64,000 nucleotides of DNA from assembly GCA_020436935.1 (NCBI GenBank), contig JAGQWX010000003.1, forward strand, positions 62,001-126,000. The letters are read 5' to 3'. The notes under the pieces were generated by a model, which ran no database searches, was not told the origin of the DNA, and saw only the letters and a program-made list of their open reading frames with translations. The stretch comes from Saprospiraceae bacterium (GTDB taxonomy: Bacteria > Bacteroidota > Bacteroidia > Chitinophagales > Saprospiraceae). Positions 42,493-52,691 of the stretch are shown piece by piece. The translations under genes were made by a program, and so were the position numbers. Position 1 is the first letter of the stretch. Every line of letters begins with the position of its first letter.

Positions 42493-44871
42493 TTAAAAAG
42501 GATAATTGATGCCAACCTGTGGATTGCCAAGTCTCTGTTTGCGGATATTCCCCCAATTTTGCCAATATGCTCCAGTGGCTTCATTAGGGTAAGGATTCCT
42601 GAGTTTGTATCCAAAGTCAAGTCTTATCAAAAAATACCCAAAATCGAGTCTCAGTCCCCAGCCGCCTGCAACTGCTATTTGTTTGTAAAAGTCCCGGGTA
42701 AATCGCGCTTCGGGCTCTGAATTATTACTGATTTGCCACACGTTTCCCGCATCGACAAAAAGGGCACCTTCCACCAGCCAAAACATATCAAACCTGAATT
42801 CTGCATTGGCTTCCAGTTTGATGTCTCCCTGATAGTAGGGGAAGGTCTGAATGGTGGTATCTACGACACCTCCCACAAGTTGTCTCGGCAGCCATCCACG
42901 CAAACTGTTGGGGCCGCCTGCTGAAAACTGCCTAATATAAGGAGTGACTTTTGAGTCGCCATACGGCACTATAGCTCCAGCATCAAATCTCCATGCAAAG
43001 CTTCGGTCTTTGCCAATATTGGTCGTGAACCGATTGTCGAGCTCGAGTTTGATGAACTTGGAAAATTCAAATCTGTCATTGAATAGACTCCAAACTTTGT
43101 TTCCGCCGGTCAACAAATTGGAAAATTGATTGAGCCCGTACACTTCCAGTCCGGATGTCTCCAGGTTGTACACTCCGCTATAGTTGGTTTTTGGAAATAT
43201 ATTGGTACGATTGTAAACGTAAAACAGATTATTGAATAAAATGCCTGTGAATAGGTTGTCCGTCAAGCTAAGGCAATAAATCTCTGACTGGCGACAAAGA
43301 ATACTGTCAAAAAGGGCTCCTTGGGTGACATCATTGATGGTGATGCCGAATTGATCAAGACTGACATTGTGCCTGATGCCGTCATTGTACTTGTACCCTA
43401 AAGAGGCTCTTGCTGATTTGATGTTGTATAGGTTCAAAAAATTGGTCAATCTGATGCCGAGTGTCGCATTGGAGGTGGCTTCCTGCTGAAAGCCATTGTA
43501 TAGATTGTCTGAAATAATCCCGGTTTTATTGAATAGGGTAGAAAGACGTGTGTATTTTATTATTCGCGGAATTTCAATGCTGTTTTGAAGGCCAGCATTG
43601 AATGTCCTGGCCACAACAAATTTATTGGGGTTGCTGATCTGGTTGTTATCAAAACTCAGCTCTGTGCTTACATCAGCAGCAAGCGAATATTCTTCACTTC
43701 CTTTGAACATGTTTCTGTTGACAAGTCGGCCATTAAGAGAAAAGCCAAATAGGTTTTTAAAAGCGGCGCCTGTCGAATAGTAGATGTCAGCCCCCATATC
43801 TCCTGTCCATTTAAAATCATGTGGTGTCAGTAGGATATTGTAATCGATCAAGGTACTGTCGTATTCGTTGGGAAATGCATTGATGGCAGCAAACTTGTAG
43901 GTGCTCAGAGCCGATAATTTTTTGAAAGTTTTTGCCCGGTCTGACCTTCTTGACAAATAACCTTCCTTCAAAAAGATTTGAGACTCCAGGTGTTTCGGCT
44001 GGACAACCCAGGAGAGGTTTTCACGTAAATACCTTACCCCGTCCATCTCTTCATCAAAAAGCGAAAAAGTATCCTGTTTGTTATAATAATCTGTATAAAC
44101 TGAAATATTGCCGTTTTGGTAGATCTTGTGGTTTCGATCTGCCGCTGGTCTCAATATTTCAAAAAACAATTCTACCGTCTTGTCGACCTCATTGCTGTCG
44201 CCTTTGATATCGATGTAATTGGTAGTAAATTCTGCAAATCCCTGCTCCTGCAGGTCATTGGTGACCCTGTTTTTTTCCAGCTCAAGTGTGGAAGCGTCGA
44301 CATAATCCCCGGCTTTTATAAGGGCATTGTCCCGTCCTCCGATAATGAGATTTAAACAAGCTGTATCCTCAGAAAGATAGGATACTTTACTTATGGTGTA
44401 CCTGGTATTGAGCATGACCTCATATCTGATCTTCGCTTTTTTTTCAGCGATCCTGACTATAGGTGTCACATCTGCATCATAGAAACCACGAGACAATTTA
44501 AGGTGTCCTTCCATATTGTCGGTTGTTCTGTAAATGGCGGCAGAATCAAGTATGGTAGGGGCTTGTCCAAAGCGGGTAAAAATAAATTTCCGAAGTCCTT
44601 TCTCTTTCTCATCGATATTGTTTTCAATGCCTCTGAGGTAAATGTATTCTCTCGGTACTCCAAACCAATTTGTGTTTGGCTTTTGGATCACAAAGGATTC
44701 CAATTCAAGTTCAAGTGATAAAAATTTAGCGGAAGGACCTTCGTCGAGTAGTTTTATTTTTGAAGAAGTGACCAGTTTTTCGGATTCACCCAGATATTTA
44801 GTAGAATTGCACGCACAAAAAAATACAAGTGTAGACAGTAGCAGATTTGCCCGCAATATTTTTAATGTCAT
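42493..44871 (-). CDS. Omp85-family lipoprotein, TamL-like (BamA/TamA homologue)
   Basis: A 792-residue outer-membrane assembly protein. It is a lipoprotein: LLLSTLVFFCACNSTKYLGE has the lipobox, and the NSTKYL sequence is typical of Bacteroidota TamL. The N-terminal ~380 residues are POTRA repeats (e.g. YTISKVSYLS; GDYVDASTLELEKNRVTNDL). The rest is the 16-strand barrel with the Omp85 loop 6 motif, QFSAGGPNSLRGWLPRQLVG, containing RGW, and the ending PQVGINYPF with the terminal aromatic. The ATG at 44871 is chosen over a TTG two codons earlier. That puts its start codon directly against the ATG of the divergent methyltransferase gene. Confidence 0.92.
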   Translation of the reverse strand: MTLKILRANLLLSTLVFFCACNSTKYLGESEKLVTSSKIKLLDEGPSAKFLSLELELESFVIQKPNTNWFGVPREYIYLRGIENNIDEKEKGLRKFIFTRFGQAPTILDSAAIYRTTDNMEGHLKLSRGFYDADVTPIVRIAEKKAKIRYEVMLNTRYTISKVSYLSEDTACLNLIIGGRDNALIKAGDYVDASTLELEKNRVTNDLQEQGFAEFTTNYIDIKGDSNEVDKTVELFFEILRPAADRNHKIYQNGNISVYTDYYNKQDTFSLFDEEMDGVRYLRENLSWVVQPKHLESQIFLKEGYLSRRSDRAKTFKKLSALSTYKFAAINAFPNEYDSTLIDYNILLTPHDFKWTGDMGADIYYSTGAAFKNLFGFSLNGRLVNRNMFKGSEEYSLAADVSTELSFDNNQISNPNKFVVARTFNAGLQNSIEIPRIIKYTRLSTLFNKTGIISDNLYNGFQQEATSNATLGIRLTNFLNLYNIKSARASLGYKYNDGIRHNVSLDQFGITINDVTQGALFDSILCRQSEIYCLSLTDNLFTGILFNNLFYVYNRTNIFPKTNYSGVYNLETSGLEVYGLNQFSNLLTGGNKVWSLFNDRFEFSKFIKLELDNRFTTNIGKDRSFAWRFDAGAIVPYGDSKVTPYIRQFSAGGPNSLRGWLPRQLVGGVVDTTIQTFPYYQGDIKLEANAEFRFDMFWLVEGALFVDAGNVWQISNNSEPEARFTRDFYKQIAVAGGWGLRLDFGYFLIRLDFGYKLRNPYPNEATGAYWQNWGNIRKQRLGNPQVGINYPF

Positions 44872-45627
44872 ATGCAACCTTTATCCAAAAACAAACTTAA
44901 GTATGTACGCTCATTGCACCTCTCCAAGTACAGGCAAAAGTATAATAATTTTTTGGTCGAGGGTCACAAATCTGTCCACGAGTTTCTGAAGTGGAGAAAA
45001 TACGAGGTGGAGGCGATATTGGCAACGGAGCAGTGGCTGGATATGGCAGATAAGGTGCTGATAAAAGGCCTTGATGACAAAATTCACATCGGCTCAAATC
45101 AGGATGTTGCCCAATGCGGAATGTTCAGCAGCGGAGGAGATGTAGTCGTGATTTTGGCTCAGAAAAGGGCCAAAGTTTCAGAAATTCTGGATGTAAATAA
45201 GCCTGTATTTTTTCTGGATGACGTGCAGGATCCGGGAAATGTTGGAACAATAATCAGGATAGCTGACTGGTTTGGATTTGCCGGTGTGATCAGGTCTGAG
45301 GCATCAGCGGATTTTTTCAATCCCAAAGTCGTACAAGCATCTATGGGGAGTATGAACAATGTACTTCTGGCCAATGGTGGCATAGAAGACCTTCAGCATG
45401 ATAGAATGGTAGTGCTTGATATGAATGGAAGTAATTTGAATGAATGGAAACCGAAAATGGATGCAGTTATTGTTTTAGGAAATGAAGGCAATGGCGTAAG
45501 TGAAGCTGCAATGCTAATAGCCAAAACATGCATCGCCGTTCCGGGTAATCAACAAAGAGTGGCTGAATCTCTTAATGTTGCCATAACCGCCGGTATCATT
45601 GCCTCGAAATTTATACCTGATAACTAA
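44872..45627 (+). CDS. SpoU/TrmH-family RNA 2'-O-methyltransferase
   Basis: A 251-residue SPOUT methyltransferase acting on rRNA or tRNA ribose. The N-terminal substrate-binding part (LSKNKLKYVRSLHLSKYRQK, FLVEGHKSV) is standard for the RlmB/TrmH-like group. The knot motifs are all there: motif 1 DPGNVGTIIRIADWFGFAGV with the catalytic Arg, motif 2 VIVLGNEGNGVSEAA, and motif 3 IAVPGNQQRVAESLNVAITA. The family start agrees with the ATG at 44872. The exact target nucleotide is unknown. Confidence 0.93.
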   Translation: MQPLSKNKLKYVRSLHLSKYRQKYNNFLVEGHKSVHEFLKWRKYEVEAILATEQWLDMADKVLIKGLDDKIHIGSNQDVAQCGMFSSGGDVVVILAQKRAKVSEILDVNKPVFFLDDVQDPGNVGTIIRIADWFGFAGVIRSEASADFFNPKVVQASMGSMNNVLLANGGIEDLQHDRMVVLDMNGSNLNEWKPKMDAVIVLGNEGNGVSEAAMLIAKTCIAVPGNQQRVAESLNVAITAGIIASKFIPDN

Positions 45628-45724
45628 TAATTCATCGATACCATCTGCATTCACTATATCTTTACTTTAAGAAACAAATTGGAATTGCGGTTGTTGATTA
45701 TGAAACACACCAAATAAAAAGATC

Positions 45725-47146
45725 TTGAAAAATATTGGCATCGTTTGGTTTAGAAATGACTTAAGGTTAGACGATAATGAAGCCTTGACCAATGCCATCA
45801 AAAGTTGTGACGAGATATTGCCTGTCTATGTTTTCGACGAAAGAGTGATGATGGGTAAAACAGCTTTTGGCTTTAGTAAGACTGCTTTCTTTAGGACAAA
45901 GTTTATCATTGAATCAGTAGAAAACCTTCGGAAAAACCTCCGTGAATTGGGGAGTGAATTGATCGTTAGAACAGGAATACCGGAGGACATCATTTCCGAA
46001 ATATCCAATCAGGTAAAGGCTTCCTGGGTGTTTTGCAATAGAGAAATGACCCACGAGGAAATTTTGGTCCAGGACAATCTTGAAAAAAAATTATGGGCAG
46101 GGGGCAGAGAGATATTTTATTCCCGTGGAAAAATGTTGTACTACACTGCAGATTTACCTTTCCCAATTCTTCACACACCCGATGTGTTCACACAGTTTAG
46201 AAAAGAAGTAGAAAAATTTGTGCCTGTCAGGTTGCCACTTGAAAAACCTAATGGTTTCCAAACTTACAGAACAGGTGCTGTCGAGCCAGGAGAAATTCCG
46301 ACCCCGGCTGATTTTGGATTCACTGAAATTGAACAATTGGAGTCAAAGTTCCAGGGTGGGGAAGACGCAGGGAAAAAACAATTGGACTTCTACATATGGG
46401 AAAGTAAAAACATTTCCAAATATAAAGATACCAGGAATGGATTATTAGGGTGGTCGTATTCCAGCAAGTTCGCACCTTGGTTGTCGATTGGTTCATTGTC
46501 ACCAAAAACAATTTACCACGAAATCAAAAAATTCGAGAATCAATATGGTTGTACAGAAGGCACTTATTGGCTGATTTTTGAATTGTTATGGCGTGATTTC
46601 TTCCGACTGATTGGCAAAAAGTACGGAAATGCCATTTTCAGAAAGTCAGGAATTACCGGACAATCTCCATCGCTCAACAACGATGAGAAAATGCTCGCTT
46701 TATGGATCAATGGTGAAACGGGCAATCCTTTCATCGATGCCAATATGAAAGAATTGAAAGCCACTGGTTTTATGAGTAACCGGGGAAGACAAGTCACAGC
46801 ATCTTACCTAATAAAAGATTTAAAGGTCAATTGGCTTTGGGGCGCAGAATATTTTGAATCCATGCTCATCGATTATGATCCTTGTTCCAACTATGGTAAT
46901 TGGGCCTACATCGCCGGTGTTGGCACTGATCCAAGAGAAGATAGATATTTCAATGTCTTGACCCAGGCAAAAAAGTATGATGGTGATGGAGCCTTCATCA
47001 GAAAATGGCTGCCGCAACTGCAAAAGCTCTCCGACGATGTCATCCACGCACCAGATCTTGCGGACAAGAACTTGCTGAATAATGCAGGTGTTGATTTGGG
47101 TAAAAATTACCCCAAACCCCTTGTTTCTTCTGTCAAGTGGGTCTGA
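45725..47146 (+). CDS. DASH-type cryptochrome / photolyase
   Basis: A 473-residue FAD photoreceptor-repair enzyme. The N-terminal Rossmann-like antenna domain opens IGIVWFRNDLRLDDNEAL. The FAD domain has LLGWSYSSKFAPWLSIGSLS, FELLWRDFFRLIGKKYGN, and the highly conserved GRQVTASYLIKDLKVNWLWG, YDPCSNYGNWAYIAGVGTDP, REDRYFNVLTQAKKYD. These last segments are characteristic of CRY-DASH proteins, which repair pyrimidine dimers in single-stranded or looped DNA with light. The only reasonable start is TTG at 45725; the nearest upstream ATG runs into a stop. Confidence 0.95.
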   Translation: MKNIGIVWFRNDLRLDDNEALTNAIKSCDEILPVYVFDERVMMGKTAFGFSKTAFFRTKFIIESVENLRKNLRELGSELIVRTGIPEDIISEISNQVKASWVFCNREMTHEEILVQDNLEKKLWAGGREIFYSRGKMLYYTADLPFPILHTPDVFTQFRKEVEKFVPVRLPLEKPNGFQTYRTGAVEPGEIPTPADFGFTEIEQLESKFQGGEDAGKKQLDFYIWESKNISKYKDTRNGLLGWSYSSKFAPWLSIGSLSPKTIYHEIKKFENQYGCTEGTYWLIFELLWRDFFRLIGKKYGNAIFRKSGITGQSPSLNNDEKMLALWINGETGNPFIDANMKELKATGFMSNRGRQVTASYLIKDLKVNWLWGAEYFESMLIDYDPCSNYGNWAYIAGVGTDPREDRYFNVLTQAKKYDGDGAFIRKWLPQLQKLSDDVIHAPDLADKNLLNNAGVDLGKNYPKPLVSSVKWV

Positions 47147-47409
47147 GAATGAGCTTTACCTGCCTTCATTTTACACTAATCTCGGGTAAATGATACATTT
47201 CACTGCAATGATTTTAGTTGGTCTGGAATTAAAACCATAAATATTTTATATCAACAAATGGTTGTAATTCTATATTTTTTTCAATAAGAAGCCAGCCTAT
47301 TAAAGGTTTATTCAATCCATTCGTGTTATTGTTGCAAATTCCTAAGTGAACTTGATTGTGTCTGTTTAATGACGCTCATCATACTTCATAAAAAACAAGC
47401 TGCATTTTG
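47147..47409. other. Intergenic stretch before the sus promoter
   Basis: Noncoding, AT-rich sequence after the cryptochrome gene. No terminator, RNA or extra gene was recognised. The sus promoter begins at 47410. Confidence 0.5.
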
Positions 47410-47439
47410 TTTGTATGTCCCAAAATAAATTTACATTTG
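47410..47439 (+). promoter_or_regulatory. Bacteroidota-type promoter of the susCDE operon
   Basis: TTTG at 47410-47413, an 18-base spacer and TACATTTG at 47432-47439 fit the TTTG / TAnnTTTG consensus. It is about 80 bases ahead of the susC ATG, leaving a leader long enough for post-transcriptional control. Confidence 0.65.
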
Positions 47440-47520
47440 CACTTAGTGTCAAATTGACCTTAAGTAGGTAGATAAGATGCAAAAGTTTTGATTCATTAAT
47501 AATTCAATAGATTAAAAGCC

Positions 47521-50457
47521 ATGTTAACTAAGCTTGACAAGTTGAGATTTCTCTTCATGGGGATCTTGATATGCACAAGTGGACTGGTTATGGCGCAGAA
47601 GACTGTCAGCGGTACAGTGTATGATGCCAAAACCAACGAACCACTCATTGGAGCCAACATCGTGGTTCCAAATTCCAACACAGGAACAGTTACAGATTTT
47701 GATGGTACTTTCACCTTGAAAGTAAATGATGCCGTGAATGAAATTGAGATTTCATACATCGGTTACAAATCAGTAATTGTACCGGCAGGTGAAAACCTTA
47801 CCATTCAGTTGTCTGAAGGACAGCTATTGGATGAGGTTGTCGTCATTGGTTATGGTACTGTAAAAAGAGAGGATGCTACGGGATCTGTACAGACCGTGAG
47901 CGCTGAAAACTTTAACAAAGGTGCCATTACTTCAGCGCAAGATCTAATTACAGGTAAAATTGCAGGGGTACAGATCACCGGAGCAACCGACCCGGGTGGT
48001 GCCTCTACCATAAGAATCAGAGGTGGATCTTCTTTGACTGCCTCCAACGACCCATTGATCGTTATCGACGGACTACCGATCACCAATGATGGAATCAGTG
48101 GTGAAAGGAACATCCTCAACATTGTAAACCCCAATGATATTGAGACCTTTACAGTGCTGAAAGATGCTTCTGCAACAGCAATCTATGGTTCAAGAGCATC
48201 AAATGGTGTGATCATCATCACCACCAAAAAAGGCAAACTGGGCAACAAAGCGACAATTGGCTATAACGGAAACATCAACTCCAGCAATGCCATTCAGACC
48301 ATTCCGGTTCTTTCTGCTTCTGAATACCGGGCATTGGTGGAAGCAAGATTTCCTGAGAATCACCCGGCAAGAGCGCTTTTGGGCACAGCAGATACTGACT
48401 GGCAATCACAGATATACAGAACTGCAATCGGACAAGACCACAACGTGAACATAAGTGGCGGTGTCCTCAATACTCCGTACAGGGTTTCTGTTGGTTACAC
48501 AGACAAAAACGGTATTCTTAAAACCGACAGGTTCAAAAGAACTACTGCATCTATCAACTTGAATCCAAGCTTTCTGGACAACAAACTTCAGATCAATCTT
48601 GGAGCTAAGGGTATGTTATCGAATAACGTATTCGGAAACAGAGCTGCAATAGGTGCTGCTTCAGAATACGATCCAACAAAACCCATTTATTCCAATGATC
48701 AAAGTAAATATGGCGGGTACTATGCATGGTTGCAACCCAATGGCAATCCAATCACTATTGGAGCTGCCAACCCTGTTGCTTTGCTTGAGCAAAGAGATGA
48801 CAAATCCAACGTCAGAAGGATTGTACTTACAGGTCAGGCAGATTATCGTCTTCCTTTCTTACCGGACATGAGGGCAAATTTGAACCTGTCTTTGGATCAA
48901 TCTAAAGGTTCAGGAGAAGTTTTGGTATTCGAAAATGCAGCCTTTGCACAAGGCGGTGATGGTCCTGGTGCGTTTACCAAATATGGCAGCGATAATGTCA
49001 ATAAATTGCTTGAATTCTATCTCGATTATGGAAAAGGCTTTGGTAAAAACAGAATCAACCTTCTCGCGGGATATTCATGGCAACACAATCTGCTCGGGTC
49101 CGACTCCAAAACCACCAATGCCCCGGGTACAAAAACATTGTTTGACGACACCGATAAAAGAGAATACTACCTTATTTCAGTTTATGGTAGAGCCAACATC
49201 AACATTGGAGAAAAATTGTTGTTGACCGGTACATTGAGAAGTGACGGTACTTCAAGATTCTCTCCGGAATCAAGATGGGGTCTTTTCCCAAGTGCTGCAG
49301 CAGCTTACAAACTTTTGGATACTGACGGACAGGGAGCACTTTCAAACCTGAAAGTAAGACTGGGTTATGGTGTAACTGGCCAGCAAGACATCGGAGGAGA
49401 TTTTTATCCTTATCTGGCGAGATACGTTACCAGCACAGGAGACGCAGATTACCAATTCGGTAATGAATTTATCAATACCATCAGACCGGGAGGTTACAAT
49501 TCAGACATTAAGTGGGAGGAAACAACTACCTATAACCTTGCTTTGGATTATGGTCTTTTTGATGACAGATTGGTGGGTAGCATCGAGTATTACATCAGAA
49601 ATACAACAGACTTGTTGAATTACGTGCCTGTACCTGCAGGATCCAACCTTACCAACTTTTTGGTTAAAAACGTTGGAGATTTGCAAAACAAGGGTGTTGA
49701 GTTTACATTGACTGCAAACGCCATCAAACAAGCGACTCAAAACCTCGTTCTTACATTCAACTTTACAGCAAATAAGAATAAAATTACCAAACTAACAGCA
49801 ACAGAAGATCCAACTTATCCTGGTGTAAACGTGGGAGGAATTTCAGGGGGTGTTGGTAACAATATTCAGATCCACAGTGTTGGATTTCCTGCCAATTCAT
49901 TCTATGTGTATGAGCAGGTTTATGACGAGGCAGGAGTGCCAATCGAAGGACTTTATGTAGACAGAAACGGAGATGGTTCCATCAGCGATTCTGACAGATA
50001 CAGATTTGAAAATCCGGCTCCTGATTATTACATGGGTCTTTCCGGAAAATACGACATCAAAAATTTTGAGGTTTCGTTCTCTGCAAGAGCCAATTTGGGC
50101 AACTATGTATACAACAACGTTTTGTCCAGCAAAGGATTTTATAACAACCTCTACAACAGTAATGGATTTATAGGCAATGTCGTTTCAGGCACTGAAGCGG
50201 TAGATTTCCAGAATGCAGAATACTTCAGTGATCACTATATCCAAAATGCTTCCTTCCTGAGAATGGATAACATGGCGGTAGGATATAAATTGCCTGACTT
50301 GGGTGCATTGAAGGCAGGAAGACTTTCCTTTACCATTCAGAACCCATTCCTTATTACCAAGTATACAGGTATTGATCCTGAGATCAGTGGAGGTATAGAC
50401 AACAATCTTTATCCGAGGTCAAGAACTTTCCTTCTGGGATTGAGTTTTAATCTTTAA
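47521..50457 (+). CDS. susC: SusC/RagA-family TonB-linked outer-membrane transporter
   Basis: A 978-residue outer-membrane importer. The signal peptide ends SGLVMAQ. A CarboxypepD-regulatory-like domain (KTVSGTVYDAKTNEPLIGAN ... GTVTDFDGTFTL) precedes the plug, whose TonB-box-like segment is DEVVVIGYGTVKREDATGSV. The plug contains GVQITGATDPGGASTIRIRG and DASATAIYGSRASNGVIII. A 22-strand barrel follows, ending RSRTFLLGLSFNL. It has no N-terminal STN domain and so probably no anti-sigma signalling. It forms a lid-and-barrel complex with SusD, 18 bases downstream. The ligand is probably an oligosaccharide. Confidence 0.96.
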   Translation: MLTKLDKLRFLFMGILICTSGLVMAQKTVSGTVYDAKTNEPLIGANIVVPNSNTGTVTDFDGTFTLKVNDAVNEIEISYIGYKSVIVPAGENLTIQLSEGQLLDEVVVIGYGTVKREDATGSVQTVSAENFNKGAITSAQDLITGKIAGVQITGATDPGGASTIRIRGGSSLTASNDPLIVIDGLPITNDGISGERNILNIVNPNDIETFTVLKDASATAIYGSRASNGVIIITTKKGKLGNKATIGYNGNINSSNAIQTIPVLSASEYRALVEARFPENHPARALLGTADTDWQSQIYRTAIGQDHNVNISGGVLNTPYRVSVGYTDKNGILKTDRFKRTTASINLNPSFLDNKLQINLGAKGMLSNNVFGNRAAIGAASEYDPTKPIYSNDQSKYGGYYAWLQPNGNPITIGAANPVALLEQRDDKSNVRRIVLTGQADYRLPFLPDMRANLNLSLDQSKGSGEVLVFENAAFAQGGDGPGAFTKYGSDNVNKLLEFYLDYGKGFGKNRINLLAGYSWQHNLLGSDSKTTNAPGTKTLFDDTDKREYYLISVYGRANINIGEKLLLTGTLRSDGTSRFSPESRWGLFPSAAAAYKLLDTDGQGALSNLKVRLGYGVTGQQDIGGDFYPYLARYVTSTGDADYQFGNEFINTIRPGGYNSDIKWEETTTYNLALDYGLFDDRLVGSIEYYIRNTTDLLNYVPVPAGSNLTNFLVKNVGDLQNKGVEFTLTANAIKQATQNLVLTFNFTANKNKITKLTATEDPTYPGVNVGGISGGVGNNIQIHSVGFPANSFYVYEQVYDEAGVPIEGLYVDRNGDGSISDSDRYRFENPAPDYYMGLSGKYDIKNFEVSFSARANLGNYVYNNVLSSKGFYNNLYNSNGFIGNVVSGTEAVDFQNAEYFSDHYIQNASFLRMDNMAVGYKLPDLGALKAGRLSFTIQNPFLITKYTGIDPEISGGIDNNLYPRSRTFLLGLSFNL

Positions 50458-50475
50458 TCTTTAAATGATTATAAA

Positions 50476-52671
50476 ATGAAAAAATTTAGTTTTCAATATA
50501 TTTTGCTGATCGCCTTGATGGGAGTCGCTTTCTCATCTTGTTTCAATGATCTGAATACTGTGCCTCTCGATGACGATGAGTTTGTATCTGAGGTAGTATT
50601 CAGTGATCCCGCTTCCTATAAGAGAGTGCTTGCAAAGCTGTATGCCGGACTGGCAGTGAGTGGCCAGCAGGGACCTGCAGGAAGACCTGACATTGGTGGT
50701 ATCGATGAAGGTTTCTCTACCTATTTGAGACAATACTTCAAGATCCAGGAATTGCCAACAGACGAAGCTGTTATTGCATGGAATGATGGAAATATCCAGG
50801 ACTATACCAAGCACAACTGGGATTCAAACAATGAATTCGTTACAGCCATGTACAACAGGATATTTTACCAAATTTCTTTGTGCAACGAATATTTGAGAGA
50901 AACCACTGACGCGAAACTTGACGAAAGAGGTGCGAGCGCAGACATTAAAAATGCTGTGAAAACATACAGAGCTGAAGCAAGATTTTTGCGCGCTCTAAGT
51001 TATTGGCACGCACTCGACCTTTTCAGAAATGTACCATTTGTTACGGAAGACGACAAGGTTGGAAATATTTTCCCAATTCAGACCAATGCAAATGATCTAT
51101 TCGCTTATCTGGAAACAGAACTCAAAGCAATCGAAAGCGATCTTGCTGCTCCAAAGACCAATGAATACGGTCGCGCAGATCAAGCAGCTGCATGGATGCT
51201 TCTTGCAAAATTGTATCTGAATGCAGAAGTTTATACCGGAACTAAAAAATACAGTGAAGCTGCAGATTACAGCAAAAAAGTGATCGATGCAGGCTTTAGT
51301 CTTGAACCTACATACGCACACTTGTTCATGTTGGACAACGAAAATTCAAATGAGATCATATTCCCTGTAACATTTGACGGTGACAGAACCAAAACTTGGG
51401 GAGGTATGACATTTATAGTTCATGCTGCTGTTGGTGGAAGCATGTCTCCTGCGGAGTTTGGTATCGACGGAGGATGGGGTGGATTGAGAACTACCAAGGC
51501 ATTCGTTGAAAAATTCCCTGCTGTTGGTGGTAGCTCACTATATACTAAGGCAAACGGAAGAGATAACTTGCCAACCATGGGTGTTCCTGGAGCATACCAG
51601 GATTGGAATCCTGCAAATCCAAACACTGTGCTGAGAAGCTTGAACAGTGATAATGTTTATGAAGGTTATGTCTACATTTCAGATGCTTCCAAAAATGAAT
51701 TCAAATTTACTTTGAATGGCGGATGGGATGAAAATTACGGAGATACTGGTGCAGATGGTACTTTGGAGCCAGGTGGCGACAACATCAAAGTCAGTGCCGC
51801 GGGTTATTACCGAGTTGTGGTAAATCTGAATGACAAAACTTACTCAGTTACTCCTGCACAATGGGGATTGATAGGCGACGCAACTCCCAATGGATGGGAT
51901 TCTGACCAGAACATGACCTATGATGCTGCAGAAGGTGTATGGAAAATTCAGCTGGTATTGAAAAAAGGTGAAGTCAAGTTCAGACTTAATGATGACTGGG
52001 GTGTGAATCTTGGTGATGATGGAAAAGATGGCTTGCTCGAAAACAATGGCGCCAATATCGAAATTCCTTCAGCAGGAAACTACCTCATCAAATTATATGC
52101 AGGAGCTCCGGATTACACATTCTCTATTGTCAGAACATCCTTCGACAGAAGGGCAATGTTCTTTACCAATGGACAAGAATTGGATATTGATGACATCTCT
52201 CAATTTACCAATGGATATGCAATCACCAAGTACAAAAACGTATCTTCTACAGGTGCTGTTGGCAAAAACCTTACATTTCCTGATACAGATTTCCCGATGT
52301 TTAGATTGGCAGATGCTTATCTGATGTATGCGGAGGCTGTTTTAAGAGGCGGCAACGGCAGCAAAGCCACAGCAGTTGAATATGTTAATGCAGTGAGGAG
52401 AAGGGCTTATACAGATACATCCGGAGACATTAAAGAAGCAGACCTGACACTCAACTTTTTATTGGACGAGAGAGCAAGAGAGTTGGTCTGGGAATGTCAG
52501 AGAAGAACAGACCTGGTTCGTTTTGGTAAGTTCACTGGCGGAGATTATATCTGGCCATGGAAAGGAGGTGTTAAAGGTGGTGTAGCTACTGAACCATACA
52601 GAGATATTTATCCAATCCCTGCCTCAGATCTTGGGTCAAATACCAATCTGAAGCAAAATCCAAATTATTAA
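50476..52671 (+). CDS. susD: SusD/RagB-family lipoprotein with an inserted SusE-like binding module
   Basis: A 731-residue surface glycan-binding lipoprotein, about 190 residues longer than usual. The signal has a lipobox in MGVAFSSCFNDLNTV. The SusD TPR-like part includes YRAEARFLRALSYWHALDLF and, at the end, DERARELVWECQRRTDLVRF and DIYPIPASDLGSNTNLKQNP. Between them, residues about 368-552 are foreign to SusD: MGVPGAYQDWNP, WDENYGDTGADGTL, WGLIGDATPNGWDSDQNM and DYTFSIV correspond one for one to the tandem binding domains of the SusE-like protein encoded next. The insertion is in frame, and SusD sequence resumes at RTSFDRRAMFFT. It lies 18 bases after susC. Confidence 0.93.
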   Translation: MKKFSFQYILLIALMGVAFSSCFNDLNTVPLDDDEFVSEVVFSDPASYKRVLAKLYAGLAVSGQQGPAGRPDIGGIDEGFSTYLRQYFKIQELPTDEAVIAWNDGNIQDYTKHNWDSNNEFVTAMYNRIFYQISLCNEYLRETTDAKLDERGASADIKNAVKTYRAEARFLRALSYWHALDLFRNVPFVTEDDKVGNIFPIQTNANDLFAYLETELKAIESDLAAPKTNEYGRADQAAAWMLLAKLYLNAEVYTGTKKYSEAADYSKKVIDAGFSLEPTYAHLFMLDNENSNEIIFPVTFDGDRTKTWGGMTFIVHAAVGGSMSPAEFGIDGGWGGLRTTKAFVEKFPAVGGSSLYTKANGRDNLPTMGVPGAYQDWNPANPNTVLRSLNSDNVYEGYVYISDASKNEFKFTLNGGWDENYGDTGADGTLEPGGDNIKVSAAGYYRVVVNLNDKTYSVTPAQWGLIGDATPNGWDSDQNMTYDAAEGVWKIQLVLKKGEVKFRLNDDWGVNLGDDGKDGLLENNGANIEIPSAGNYLIKLYAGAPDYTFSIVRTSFDRRAMFFTNGQELDIDDISQFTNGYAITKYKNVSSTGAVGKNLTFPDTDFPMFRLADAYLMYAEAVLRGGNGSKATAVEYVNAVRRRAYTDTSGDIKEADLTLNFLLDERARELVWECQRRTDLVRFGKFTGGDYIWPWKGGVKGGVATEPYRDIYPIPASDLGSNTNLKQNPNY

Positions 52672-52691
52672 TTACAATAAAGAAGATAGAC

